A DNA stretch of 64,000 nucleotides from Clarkia xantiana subsp. parviflora (GCA_036873135.1 JAPTYO010000002.1:39113452-39177451); one strand, 5' to 3'. Positions 42,236 to 53,902 are shown, counted from the first letter of the stretch. Notes: a model not told the origin generated them from the letters alone. Translations and numbers: made by a program.

Positions 42236-42999
42236 TGTTGGATATACGCCCAAGCTATCACCAACTGGACACGATAAATGGGCCACAATCGAATATAATT
42301 CGAAACTTAGAACACGGACACCTGAGGCCCATCGCGTAGGCCCTCAGAACACCTCGAGTGGCGAAATCCACTCGGGAAGACCCCGAGTGGAAAGCCCACA
42401 CGGGGGAACCCAAGAAAGTGATCCCCTTGCTCGGGTCTTGCTCGGGTAACCCGAGCAAGGGACTCCTTGCTCTGCTAACCGGAGCAAGGGTCTCCTTGCT
42501 CGGTTTACCCGAGCAAGGCCTTGGGGGTACCCCCATCCGTCCAGACGAGCCCCCCTCGTCCGCACCCCCACCCCCGGACGATATTTCACCCGGGGCTTAC
42601 CCTTAGAAGCCACACACTTAAACTTGATCATGATAAACTCATCTACGGTCGAACCGGGGTCAAAGGCACCTTATTTACAATCGAGGCCAACTCATATTAC
42701 GAAACTGCCACAGCTGGACCAGAGAACCACTGGACCCGAGGCGGTCTGATAGAAACTCTATAAATAGAGAGATCATCCCTTCATTTGAAGGTAATGACTC
42801 TCTCTTTAAGCTCACCCTCTCTCTAGAAGCTCTCACTGACTTAAGCTTCGGAGTGGGCTTACCGGGACCCCCCGCTGCCCTTTTGCAGGTAAGCAAGGAA
42901 AAGAGAAAGAAATACGAGAGGAAGAAGCCAACAAGGAAAAGATCGATTAAGGAGAAGATCGAGAAGGAGAAGCCCACAGAGAAGACTCGTCTGCAAACA
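42236..42999 (+). repeat. D 5' LTR (764 bp)
   Basis: TGTTGGATATACGCCC to GCAAACA. U3 has a block of GAGCAAGG/CTTGCTCGG palindromes (42420-42525). TATA at 42759. A CTTAAGCTTCGGAGTGGG motif and CCCTTTTGCAG follow in the transcribed part, as in the other families. Confidence 0.93.
42759..42766 (+). promoter_or_regulatory. TATA box of the D 5' LTR
   Basis: TATAAATA; the 3' LTR has the same box at 54449-54456. Confidence 0.75.
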
Positions 43000-43017
43000 T
43001 TGACGCCGTCTACGGGA
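43000..43017 (+). other. D primer-binding site
   Basis: TTGACGCCGTCTACGGGA follows the LTR end directly; it differs by few bases from A1's site. Confidence 0.75.
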
Positions 43018-43053
43018 CACGAACAAGAAGCACGTTGCTACTACTTGCGATTG

Positions 43054-44757
43054 ATGGCAACAACAAGGAGGCAAGTTGGGGGGTCGGGAAGGCAGCCACC
43101 CACGGGAGAAACATCCAAGCACCCATAGGGGGGAACAGGAAAGTTCCAGTGGTAGCAGGCAACCATCGACATAGAGCGGGAGGGAAAAAGAAACGAGGAA
43201 CACCCACCTCCTGAGGAACAAAACTCCTCAACCAATGCCCGCCCCGCAACCTCAGCCACCCCAACAAGCAATAACGTACAACATCACTCCTGAACTAATG
43301 GAAGCATCAAGGAAATGCTAGAAAGAAGGGAGCATCTAAGAACACACGTAAGGCAGGAACAACCAAGGTACCAAGGGTCAACTCCAAGGTCGATGGGAGG
43401 ACACCGACAGGCATATTCTAACTCCTTGAACCAGCAGCCCCAAGGAAGGGGATATTACCAGCAAAGGAACCCCAATTATCAGGCAGACAACGGTCAAGTA
43501 TATGCGGCACCCCAGAATGACCAAGGGTATGCTAGACCCCAAAATGGCGAAGGGTATGCTGGACCCCAAAATGGCCAAGGGTATGCTGGACCTCAAAACA
43601 ACCAGGGACATGCTGAGCCCCAAAACAACCAACAAAATATTGGTCCTCAAAATGCAAGGCAACAGAATATAGCAGGAATAGCCCTCACAAAGGAGGAAAC
43701 CGAGGAGCTAATAGCTAAGAAGATCAAGGATTCGAAGGGAAGAGCAATGCAAAAACTAAGAGACAGGGCCTCGCACCCTTTCACTCAGGAGCTGATCAAT
43801 GTAATGGTTCCACCGAACTTCACGGCTCGTCAGATACCGGACTATGTCGGAAAAGGAGACCCAATAAAACATATCCAGAAGCACGAATCATCACTCTTGG
43901 GAAGAACAGCGGTGGAGGACCATTATGCAATGCTATTCCCCTCAACTCTGGCAGGAAATGCCTCGTACTGCAGTCTACCTTAGGGATCAATCACCTCATG
44001 GGCAGACCTGAAGAACAATTTTATACAGCAATACTTAAGGGAAAGGAAGCTCCTAAAAGGAGACTCCGCAATGGATGATGTAAAGCAACGGTATGACAAA
44101 AGTTTGGCAAGCTACTACACGAGGATCAACCATAATATCTCCGACATAGCAACAGTGTTATCTGAAGGAGAGATAGTTCGGGCCTTCGTGAGAAATCTGG
44201 GGCGTCGGGGGGCACCTCTGGCAGACAACGTGGAGGTAATGCCAATAAACTCACTGGAAGAAATGGATGAGAGAGTAAATTCTTATATCGATTTCGAACG
44301 CGCACGCTCAAATCGAAAGAAAGGCTATGAAGCACAGGCAAATGAGAACAAACCGGCAAAAGGAAAACCCCAATAGCCACAAAACCAACAACAGGCCCTG
44401 AGAAGACAAGCTTGGACGCTCTAGGGAGGAGCAAGAACCAATGAGCAACAAAGACCCCAAGGCATCCACAACATTGTCTTTACCCCCCCTGACAAGGGAA
44501 GCCTCAGTAATTTTTCAAGAGATGAAGAGGCTCAAACTATGGGCTCCGCCAACGGAGAAAAGTAGGGGAAGGATGGGAAATAATTGAGAATAGTGGTGTG
44601 AATACCACAATGCCGATGGATATCACAGATAACTGCTTCCACCTCCAACGTGATATCGAAAACCTCATCCAAGAGGGCATGCTGAAAATCTTTGTGAAAG
44701 ATGACGGAAAAAGAGATAGGAGTCCTCAACCGAAGTACACCGGCAAGAAAAGGGAAA
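43054..44757 (+). pseudogene. D Gag (first)
   Basis: Starts MATTRRQVGG at 43054 and hits a TAG at 43126. From 43315 the frame has a tandem Gly-Tyr/Pro-Gln-Asn segment (about six GYAGPQNGQ-like units), then LTKEETEELIAKKIKDS, HPFTQELI, YVGKGDPIKHIQKHES and the capsid core, with one TAG at 43981 just before GSITSWADL. SYYTRINHN and EGEIVRAFVRNL complete the capsid part. A degraded knuckle (DNCFHLQRDIENLIQEG) lies near 44630. The family role is to form the particle and bind RNA. Confidence 0.83.
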
Positions 44758-45116
44758 AGAAAAAATGGAGGACTTACCTCCCAAACAAAACAGAAAATTG
44801 ACCATCAAAGTCATCCATAGTGGTCTAGCAGCGGGGGGAGAAGCCTCCAACTCAAGAGAGGTAAGTAAATGGCATTGGAGAGATACTGGGGGACCAAGCA
44901 GCGTCAAGGAAATGCTACCTGAATGCCATGAGGAGAAGGGCACAACGCGGGCTACCAATCGCCTTTAGGGATGCCCCAAGAGAAAATTTGAAGGGAAGGA
45001 TCAAGCAAGGATGGAAAAACATGATGAAGGTGATGAAAGGAGCAGCAACCCAACTCCTAAGTGTAACAAGGGGGGTGTTTAAGAAGAGGAAAAGGTAGGA
45101 GTTCAATGAAAAGAAC
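44758..45116 (+). pseudogene. D protease leader stub
   Basis: Has KVIHSGLAAGGEAS, the motif that precedes protease in H and E, but no protease active site follows. Frames are interrupted within about 60 residues. The protease body has been lost between here and the second Gag module. Confidence 0.65.
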
Positions 45117-45646
45117 GTGGAAGAGGTCGAGAAGAAGGCAGAGGAAGAAAGAAAGAAAAGAAGAAAAGAAAGAAGGAAGAATCGTGCAAGCTTGGATGAT
45201 ATCCAACAAAAAGGAGATGAGCTGATAAAAAGCTATTTCGTGAGGCTAGCAACAGTGGCGGCAGAACTCAAAACAACAAGGAAGAATTTGTCAGGGCCTT
45301 CTTCAGGAACCTGAGGAGGGACGACGAGGAATACTTCGGAGGAGAAGGGGGCATCGCCGCCATGTCTTCAGTCGAAGAATTCAACCATAAACTATGGAAA
45401 GCCATACAGATAGAGGAAGAGGAAGAAAGGAGCTACTACATACTCAGTGACGGGTGGATAGTGCACTTCACACCTCTAAAGAGCGAGATAGAAGAGTTAT
45501 ACAACACAGTCCTCTATGACTGGATCCCACCACCCATAGAATCATCAATGGCCTTCATCAGAACAGAAGTGGAGGTATGGTGTGAATACCATAAGAACTG
45601 GGGTCATAGAACTAACAAATGCTTAGTCCTCAGGCTGGAGGTCTAA
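45117..45646 (+). pseudogene. D second Gag module
   Basis: A lysine/arginine-rich helix is followed by DELIKSYFVRLATVAAEL, VRAFFRNLR, EYFGGEGGIAAM, an acidic linker, VHFTPLKSEIEELY and the knuckle WCEYHKNWGHRTNKC. The order and motifs equal those in E (40593-41442). One frameshift near 45300 breaks it. It occupies the place of pol. It is distinct from the first Gag, which has its own capsid and knuckle. Confidence 0.76.
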
Positions 45647-45849
45647 GAGGAAATCCACGCTGGACGCCTGGAGAAGGAGGTTGGATCAGAAGACCTGGAG
45701 TTTGGCCCCACTTAGAGTGGAGAATATCTAAACCTTTTTTTTATGTATATGTATTAGAGTACTTGAAAGAGATCCACGGACTCCATTTAGACTTTCCTTA
45801 TGTATGAAGCGACAATGGAACTTAATGAATGAGATTTTTTTCCAGGAAA
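45647..45849 (+). other. D spacer after the second Gag module
   Basis: Short spacer without a supported gene. Confidence 0.4.
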
Positions 45850-46690
45850 TTATCACAACCAAAAAGGGACATAAGACCCGACAGGCCACCTTTACAACCG
45901 TAAATAGGAAGATCCAAAAAGACAACCCTAACATATGATAAAGCGATCAACAAACTTTACATATGGATAGGGGGAGATCTATAAGGACAACAATTCCAAC
46001 CAAAAAGGGACATAAGACCCGACGGCCACCCTTACAAACCGAAAATGGGAAGATCCAAAAAGACAACCCTAACATATGATAAAGCGATCAAAAACCTTTA
46101 CATATGGATGGGGAAGATCTATAAGGACAACTATTCCAACCGAAAAGGGACATAAGACCCGACGGGCCACCTTTACAACCGAAAATGGGAAGATCCAAAA
46201 AGACAACCCTAACATATGATAAAGCGATCAACAACCTTTACATATGGATAGGGGGAGATCTATAAGGACAACCATTCCAACCGAAAAGGGACATAAGACC
46301 CGGCGGCCACCCTTACAAACCGAAAATGGGAAGATCCAAAAAGACAACCCTAACATATGATAAAGCGATCAACAACCTTTACATATGGATAAAGGAAGAT
46401 CTATAAGGACAACCATTCCAACTGGAAAGGGACATAAGACCCGACGGGCCACCCTTACAACCGAAAATGGGAAGATCCAAAAAGACAACCCTAACATATG
46501 ATAAAGCGACCAACAACCTTTACCTATGGATAGGGGAAGATCTATAAGGACAACCATTCCAACCGAAAAGGGACATAAGACCCGACGGGCCACCCTTATA
46601 ACCGAAAATGGGAAGATCCAAAGAGACAACCTAACATATGATAAAGCGATCAACAACCTTTACATATGAATAGGGGAAGACATATAAGGA
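45850..46690 (+). repeat. 140-bp tandem array in D (about 6 copies)
   Basis: AAAGGGACATAAGACCCGAC starts near 45861, 46002, 46143, 46284, 46424 and 46566. Each unit also has GGGAAGATCCAAAAAGACAA, CATATGATAAAGCGATCAAC and GGAGATCTATAAGGACAA. It lies between the sense genes and the antisense gene, where A1 has its 66-bp array. Confidence 0.92.
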
Positions 46691-46919
46691 CAACCGTTAC
46701 AAATAAAAATAAAAGGAATGTAAGTCATGAAAATATAGGTCATCCGAATAGAGCATCATAATAAAAGGTGCGCTAAAAGCACATCAAGTCATCCAAACAC
46801 AACAAAGAAAGAAGTACTACGACATTGGAAAGCAAATCAGAATATCTATCCGCGAAACAAAACTATCTCCAAAACAAGCAGGAGAAAAACACAAATGCAA
46901 CAATCATAAAAACACTGAC
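46691..46919 (-). other. D spacer downstream of the antisense gene
   Basis: AT-rich; no gene and no copy of the two-hairpin block found. Confidence 0.4.
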
Positions 46920-49545
46920 CGGGTATGTAAGTTCAACCGTCCTTCAGAAGGGGGGGGATCATCCTCTCCAACAGGGACTTGTAAAGGGACGGTAGCCTTA
47001 GTAGTTCGAGAAGAAACAACAGTCTTAGTCTTGGAAGAACAATCAGCAACAACTCGCCCAGCTGCAATCTTCGTTCGCTCCGCCCGCCAAGCAAGTTGGG
47101 CAATGACACCCATAGCAAACATAGCATATTCCCCAAGCTGGTCAAAAGGGAAGGAAGGACAAAGTGCATGAATCTTCTGGACAATATTCACACCGAATGT
47201 GTTCAAAATGCCTTGGCAATGCTTCTCAGCATGGTTAGAAAACTCCTTGGAAGCTAGAAAATCTTGGACTCCAACAACTTTTCCTTTCTCAAATCCAAGA
47301 GCCTCGCCTTCCTCCAACCCAAGCAACCTACCCTCCTCACGGGCATCTCGAAGAGCACTCTGCATCTTCAATTAAGCAATCAAAGCATCGTCTGCTCGGT
47401 CGACACGGAGAGTCAAGCGGCTAGCAATGGTAACCTCCGACACCCTGAGCTCCTCATTCTCCTCGCGCAACCGCTCTTCGGTGACTTTCTGAGTAGACTC
47501 AAGAACCTTCTGTGTAGACTCGAGCATTGCAACCATCTCCCGAAGAATATACCGTTCGCGACCAACGTTAAACAAATGAGAGACAAGGTTAAAAATAGAA
47601 GATATGCCCTATAAAAGAGGCAAGGATCAAGATAACAAAGAAGACTGAACAAAAAAATATAAAACATAATGTATGCACTCACGGGAGCGAAATGAGACAA
47701 GGCACCCTTAACGCAATCTCCTCAAGGTCGGTGGGAGGAAGAGATCGATCGGCGGGAGGAATGATGGAGTTCATCATTGGAATAGCAACCTCCGGAATGG
47801 AAAGGGAAGCAGATAGGTCATAAAGATGGCGATCAGCATTCTGGAAGGGAAACCAAGAATTACCCCTAACATCACCATCGACGGGGCGGATAAGATCCTT
47901 AGGAAAGATCAAGGGAAACTTGATCCTACCTGTAAAACAAGTATAAGACGCTACAAAAGGAAGATAAACACATATATACAGGAAAAAGAAATAGAGATAT
48001 ACCTAGCACATGAGGTCTACCATCGAAGGACTCACCCCTCGGGGGGGAGACGGGGCGAGGAGAAGAAGACTCGTCAGCATCATCCGAAGCCTCCCTATTC
48101 TCCGAGGCAGTGGGAGAAACGTCAACGACATCCTCAACAGTGACCTCTCTCTCTCTTTATGGCGAGAGGAGGACCTGGAGGGAGAAAGGAACGAGTCTGT
48201 CTTCTGAGCCTTAAAATAGGGGTCTCTTCCTCCAAGTTAGACCTCTTTGACCTTATCTTAGCCAAGATTTGCACGGCAGAGATATAGGGGGACCTTCCTG
48301 AAAATCAACACCACATGGGTGAATACAACATAAGCAAATAAGGAGAAAAACGAAAGAAAATATAACAAACGCAATACCCGAGGAAGGTTTCACAGCCCCA
48401 GATGATAATGAAATGGTAGCAGGAGTCTCAGCCACAGGCAAATGAATAGGAGAAACACTTGAAGTCTCTCTCTCTCGGAAGGGACGTACTCACCAGCATC
48501 ATCATCCTCCTGAAACAGGGAAGGCCGATATTGAAACCAACCTACAAGACAAAGCAAGAAAGTAACAAGTATCAAAGACGAAAATACTTGCATACCAAGG
48601 GTAAAACGCAGGGCACTATTCGACACTTCGTGGCAGACAACTCCTCTTCTGAAATACGATGTACAGACTCAAAGGAGGCCGTTGTGTTCTCAATATATAC
48701 CATCTTCAAGGCCTGCCTGGAAAGTTCAGAGAAGTCGGGACGTGCATCCGTCACCATGGGGCTATCCAAGGACCAAGAAAGGTCCTGGCCTTCAAGGAAA
48801 AAGTAGTATTTCTCCCAATGGCCACTACCTCCCTCAAAGGCTAGAACAAACCGACGCTTGTTATTCCATTTGGTAGTGCCCAACGTTGAAAACCCCTTTT
48901 GGGACAACAAAGGGAATCTGGTAACTAGAGAATAAAACCCCGATTCACCACCGTGTTGGATGCGAAAGAAGCATCGAAACAGAAGAAGAGAGTAAGCCCA
49001 ATGTTGGCGATGGCACAACACCCTAAATCCAACCCAGGCACGGATGGCGGAAGGGGCATGCTCGAGGGAAGACATTCAATAGTAATGACAGAGCTCCCGA
49101 AGGTCAACACAGTATGGGAAGCGTAGCCCCGCCTTGATCTGATGAATGTATACTACTGACATCCCATCCGGCGGAGGAGTAACGGAGCTACCACTATAGC
49201 AGTATGGAATGGAAAAGCGGAAAAATGATTTTCCCATGCCAAACAACCCAACAACTTAGCATGGAAAAGATACACTTTCAAGTTCAGCGAGTTCTTACTA
49301 TAGGTCTCAAAAGGGAACAAAGGGTCACGAAGAAAGACCAGCTCATCCTCAAGGATAGGTCGCAACTCGACCTCTGTGTCCGACTCGGGATCAAATGTCT
49401 CAGGGACATAGTCCGGACTCAGATCAGTATGCGAAAACCGTCTTCCCATAAAAAAAAACTCCTTATGCGGGTAGCGGACTATGGGAACAGTAGAGGCAAG
49501 GTTAGTACGGGAAGCCTAAAGAGAAGAAGGCTTACTCATTTTTAA
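46920..49545 (-). pseudogene. D antisense additional gene, broken
   Basis: ATGAGTAAGCC near 49541 matches the start of the other copies. Frames then give an acidic stretch (MGRRFSHTDLSPDYVPE), a domain with AGLRFPYCVDLREL, IRAWVGFRVLCHRQHWAYSLLLF and GFYSLVTRFPLL (same family as E; PF04195-like), an acceptor followed by GTTGGTTT (48541), FPKDLIRPVDGDVRGNSW with IIPPADRS, then a coiled coil with two ESTQKV repeats and PSFPFDQLGEYAMFAMG. Stops at the joints (for example before MKMQSALRD) show decay. It runs antisense to D. Confidence 0.72.
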
Positions 49546-50149
49546 GCAGAAACGGAACAACGCTCCTTAGCCCGGCAAAAGACTCAAAAGCACACCTGGC
49601 AAAGAGGGATGAAAAAACATCGGTCCGTCAGGAAAAACATCGGTCCGCCCAAAATATGGTGGTCCGTCATAACTCCATGCAAATTCATTAAGACCAACCT
49701 ACCCAAGGGTACATCCCAAAGTGCATAAAGATCAAAAGCTTACTACGGAGGCAAAAGACACATGCATGGACGATACTACTTGTCAAAGGGGGGGAGCTAT
49801 GGTGGACAAAGCATGGAAACTATTCCCAGAAGGGATGACAAATAAAATCATCCCAACATTGCCTAAGATAATGGGAGGAAGGAATCAACCATCCCCTATG
49901 AAATCATATATCATCTATACAAGCTAGGGACGACCTAGGTATGGCACTAAGGCACCCAAATAACAAACACCTACCCAAATGCCAAACACTCACCTCAAAA
50001 ATCTCCCAAGATCAACAACAAAGACAATTTTCCACTCCAATCAACAATACACAATGAAGCAACTCAACTAGCTATGGCAAGGCATTTTCTTTTATAGTAA
50101 TCAATGGAGGACACAAAGAAGAGGAGGAGCTGGAAAATCGAACCTTCAA
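49546..50149 (-). other. D leader region of the antisense gene, distal part
   Basis: Mostly AT-rich with a repeated ACATCGGTCCGTC phrase near 49620-49660. No gene. Confidence 0.4.
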
Positions 50150-50380
50150 GAAATGGAACCGAACCTGTCAAAAAACCGTTCCGAAATAAACCAGCCGCCG
50201 GAGAGCCCACAGCCGCCAGAGGAGCTCCAGTCGCCGACACCGTCGGAGGAGCCCCAATCGCCGTCGCCACCGCCCTCGGCCTCGCCTAGAGCAGATTCCG
50301 TCCGCAGCTCCACCTCCGTGACCCGACTCGCCACCCAGCCACGCCGGACCGACCACCGGTCCTGGGTCCACCCGCCACGC
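50150..50380 (-). promoter_or_regulatory. GC-rich leader of the D antisense gene
   Basis: A GC-rich segment (GGCGGCTG, GTCGGCG, GGAGCTCC repeats on the minus strand) upstream of the D antisense gene. It resumes at 53226 after the copia insertion (GGCCACCCGTGG). Open frames on both strands follow from base composition. Confidence 0.45.
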
Positions 50381-50385
50381 CGGTC

Positions 50386-50661
50386 TATAAGCTTTAATAA
50401 GTTGAATCATTTGTTGATTGATGATTAGGGATTACAATGCATGAGGTAAACTATATATACTAGGTGATAAGGATCACCAACAAGGACTTACTATTCTATG
50501 TGCCTAACTTGGTGCACCAAGGTGCATATACCATGTAACATGTACTACATGATATATGCACCATATAATAACCTTATACAATCATCTAATGACATAATGG
50601 AAATAAGTGCAAGTGTAAGTAACAAGATGCAATGTGAGCATATCAACTTATACACTCTATA
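50386..50661 (-). repeat. copia 3' LTR (276 bp)
   Basis: On the plus strand it runs TATAAGCTT ... CTCTATA; on its own strand the ends are TATAGAG and GCTTATA, not TG..CA. I count six base differences from the other LTR. Confidence 0.93.
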
Positions 50662-50690
50662 TTCTCCCATCCTTTTCTTCTTCTTCTCTT
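50662..50690 (-). other. copia polypurine tract
   Basis: On the minus strand GAAAAGGATGGGAGAA immediately precedes the LTR start TATAGAG. Confidence 0.75.
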
Positions 50691-50748
50691 CTTTCTTGGA
50701 AGACATCCTTGATTCCATATAGCTTTAGCAAAGCTAAGTGCTTATTCT

Positions 50749-51327
50749 TTACCAATGCCTTGGTAAGCAATTCAGCAAGTTTTCCTTTGAAGGAATGTAA
50801 TGGACACCAATGATCCCTTGTTGAATATGGTGTCTTGTGAAGTGGCAGTCCAGCTCAATGTGCTTGGTGCGCTCATGAAACATGGGATTCTTTGCAATCT
50901 TCACAGCTGCCAGACTATCTGTGTGTATTGGGATAGGGAGATTTACTTGTATGCCAAGTTCCTTGAGTATTCTCCCCACCCAAAGAGCCTTCTGAATTGC
51001 AACTCTTAGACATCTATACTCTGCTTCAGCACTTGATAAGGAAATTGTATCTTGCTTCTTTACTTTCCAAGCTATCATGGCTTCACCTAGCTTGACACAA
51101 TAAGCACTGACTGATTTCCTACTAAAAGGGCAAGCAGCCCAATCAGAGTCACAAAACAAGCTCAAATTGAGTTTGTTGTTGGAAGGATAGATCAATCCTT
51201 GTCCTGGAGTTCCTTTAATGTATCTAATGACTGCATCATGATGACACTTCTTTGGTTTGTCAACAAATTGACTAAGTCTTTGTACTGAAAAGCTAATGTC
51301 TGGCCTTGTCATGGTAAGGTATAGCAA
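50749..51327 (-). pseudogene. copia pol, RT tail and RNase H
   Basis: About 190 residues: LLYLTMTRPDISFSVQ (end of RT), YIKGTPGQGL, then RNase H with FCDSDWAACP, SLSSAEAEYRCL, IHTDSLAAVKIA and HYIPSKENLLNCLPR. The last motif normally ends in an aspartate-containing D.LTK-like sequence; here the C-terminus is frayed. Everything upstream in pol is deleted. Confidence 0.9.
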
Positions 51328-52193
51328 CTTACCAATGATCCTCCTATATGAAGTGGTTTGCCACTTGAAGTATTAAAGCTGCCTCTACCAAAGCCATTTC
51401 CTCTTCCAATGCCATTTCCTCTTCCAAAGCCTCTACCCCTTGCATATCCTCTTCCATTGCCTCTACCACCTCCATAGGATGGGTGCTTTCCAGTGAATAA
51501 GGCAGTTGCCTCACCCACATCACCAATGGAACCAGAGATAGTCCTTTGGCTTTCTTCTTGTACCAACACAGAGAAGGCAATGCTAAGAGAAGGAAGTGGT
51601 TGTCTCATAAGCAAGGTGCTCATAATGTGTCCATAGGAGTCATTCAGTCCCAAAAGAAATGCCATCAACTTCTGCTTCTCCTTGTGTTCATTAACAATGG
51701 CAATGTCCCCAGCACATTGTAGATCCAAATCATCAATAGAAGCAAGAGCATCCCAGAGTTGCTTCATTTTGGCAAAGTATTCAGTGATAGAGAGCACACC
51801 TTGAGATGTTTGGTAAATCTCCCTTGTTAATTGGAAGATTTGTGTGCCATCCACCTTATCAAACATCTCCTTCAAGTCATTCCAAATGGAAGAAGCATTT
51901 GTATTGTAGACCAAACCATTTACCAAATCCTTGGCCACAGTATTCCTCAACCATGCCTTGACAATTGCATTTGCTCTATCCCATTTCACTCTATCATTGA
52001 CATCAACATCCAATCTTGTGAATGTGCCATCTATAAAACCAAGCTTGTTCTTTACCAACAAGCCTTCCCTGATTGAGGTGCTCCAAACATGATAGTTGGA
52101 GGTCCCTTGAAGTTGGAAAGGGATGAGCATATGGCCAGTGGTGTCTGAGGGGTGTATGTAAAGGGGGTCATCAACATTGGTGTCTTGAGCCAT
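51309..52193 (-). pseudogene. copia gag
   Basis: The likely start is MAQDTNVDDP at residue 8 of the open frame. The protein fits the copia-type Gag family: LQGTSNYHVWSTSIREGL, KWDRANAIVKAWLRNTV, SIWNDLKEMFDKVDG, LWDALASI and FLLGLNDSY, followed by a glycine/arginine-rich tail with repeated GRG. The zinc knuckle that should follow is missing, because a deletion joins this region directly to the RT/RNase H part. The junction at about 51310-51340 is out of frame. Confidence 0.9.
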
Positions 52194-52214
52194 ATTGTAA
52201 CCCAAGCAACACAA

Positions 52215-52929
52215 GTAGGTATCAAATTGGAGTCAGGGGAAACTAAATCCAAGAAATCAGCTGCCAGCAATCCAAGCAGAATTGCATACACAAGGTTGCA
52301 CTACAAACAAAGGTAGTACACCAAGGTTGTTGATAGTAGGACAAATTCCAGCTCACTCTTTGGTACTGTCCGTACAATTCCGCAAGAAAATTCGTGATGT
52401 TCAAAGCTTGAAAATCAATAGAAATTGATTAGGAACCATTCTCCATTGATGAAATCTCAGAATTCTTGAAGATATGAACACAAAGCTCAAAGCAATCACA
52501 AATACTCCTCAGCCGAGCAATGTGTATGCAAGTGAATCCATGCAATGAATATCCAGATTTCAAGCAAGAGGCGCAGCTGAAATAAGTTCAAAATACATAT
52601 CCAAATCTAGAGAAGCAATACAAACTCCAGAAAATGATAATATCAAACACGCGATCAGCTCAACAAGGCTGAGTTCCTCAAGAACAAGCAAACTAGTACT
52701 AAGTCATCTTGGCTTTGCTTAGTCTAGGTGCAGATCTATCTATGCGTGTTGAGTTATTGAAATTCCACTTACTAGATCTCCATTCTTAAGTAAGAAGTGG
52801 ATTCTTGAAGTAGAAAAGATGATCCACGAAGCTGAACTTGCCAATCCACACTTGAACAAGGTGAATATTAAGGCAAAAATTTGAAGAAACTTGGTCTTCA
52901 TTAGCTTTGTGATTGCGCCGCCATTTGAG
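52215..52929 (-). other. copia 5' untranslated region
   Basis: About 700 bp between primer site and gag without a supported frame. Confidence 0.6.
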
Positions 52930-52944
52930 GTGGCTCTGATACCA
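52930..52944 (-). other. copia primer-binding site
   Basis: TGGTATCAGAGCC on the minus strand adjoins the LTR. This is the well-known initiator-methionine tRNA site of Ty1/copia elements. Confidence 0.92.
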
Positions 52945-53220
52945 TATAAGCTTTAATAAGTTGAATCATTTGTTGATTGATGATTAGGGATTACAATGCA
53001 TGAGGTAAACTATATATACTAGGTGATAAGGATCACCAACTAGGACTGACTATCCTATGTGCCTAACTTGGTACACCAAGATGCATATACCATGTAACAT
53101 GTACTACATGATATATGCACCATATAATAACCTTATACAATCATCTAATGACATAATGGAAGTAAGTGCAAGTGTAAGTAACAAGATGCAATGTGAGCAT
53201 ATCAACTTATACACTCTATA
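52945..53220 (-). repeat. copia 5' LTR (276 bp)
   Basis: Same length and ends as the 3' copy. Adjoins the primer site on the left and the CGGTC duplication on the right. Confidence 0.93.
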
Positions 53221-53225
53221 CGGTC

Positions 53226-53858
53226 GGCCACCCGTGGTCCTTTTCCACGGTTCAAAAAGAACCTCTTACCAAAATCAAACACCAAAATCAAACCTAGAAG
53301 AGCTCCATGTGAAATTTGATGACTTGATTGGGTTAAGTGGGTGGAAAATTGGAAAAATTATGAAGGAGGAGAAAACCTAGGTTGAAGAAGGGGGAGATGC
53401 TCTAGAAAGGGAGGAGGATATAAAATGCTTTAGAAAAGGATGAAGGAGGAGAAATAATGAAGTGGAGTCTAAAAATATGCTTTATAAAGTATATGGCATG
53501 GAATTTTTCTCCAAAAGCTCCATAATAGGAGACACAAACAAAAGGACATAGTCCAAAGGATAAGTAAAACGAGACCAAGACTCGTAATTCTTACCCTCAT
53601 AGGATTTTATCACATAACGTGAACTTGCTTAAATCTAACAAAAGCATTTTTTTTGTATATATATCAAGCTTTTCTAAAAATAGGGGGCATGGAAACCACA
53701 ATACATCTCGAGCACTCGATAAAGGTCGATAACGTCAAAAGGCCTTCCTAAAAAGAAGGGGGTTGAAAAGCACGACGCGTCTCGAGAACTCGATAGAGGT
53801 CGAGATCGCCACAAAGGTACGGCTCTCTTCCCGCTTGGGCGATATTCCGCAAAAAAAA
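53226..53858 (+). other. D 3' spacer
   Basis: Continues the D leader and spacer. 53690-53820 has TCGAGAACTCGATAGAGGTCGA-like inverted phrases (CTCGAG..CTCGA repeated twice). No gene is supported. Confidence 0.45.
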
Positions 53859-53902
53859 AGAGTCAAGAAAAGGTTAAACCATTCCTTGACTTCGGGGGAA
53901 AG
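53859..53902 (+). other. D polypurine tract with upstream hairpin
   Basis: CTTGACTTCGGGGGAAAG ends at 53902 before the LTR. GAGTCAAG (from about 53860) pairs with CTTGACTT except for the last base, and GGTT/AACC pair inside. Confidence 0.75.

Larger units (their letters stand above)
50386..53220 (-). mobile_element. Ty1/copia element with TATA-type LTR ends, internally deleted
   Basis: Two 276-bp LTRs flank a primer site, gag, an RNase H end of pol and a polypurine tract. The insertion is flanked by CGGTC (50381-50385 and 53221-53225). Most of pol, including protease, integrase and the RT core, is deleted. It sits in the leader of D's antisense gene. Confidence 0.94.

Noticed and set aside
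42853..43271. Overlapping frames at the D LTR-gag junction on both strands
   Set aside because: The minus-strand frames are shadows of the lysine-rich LTR end and leader; only the ATG at 43054 agrees with the Gag frame.
50168..50428. Frames in the GC-rich D leader
   Set aside because: They are present on both strands, cross into the copia LTR, and are explained by base composition.
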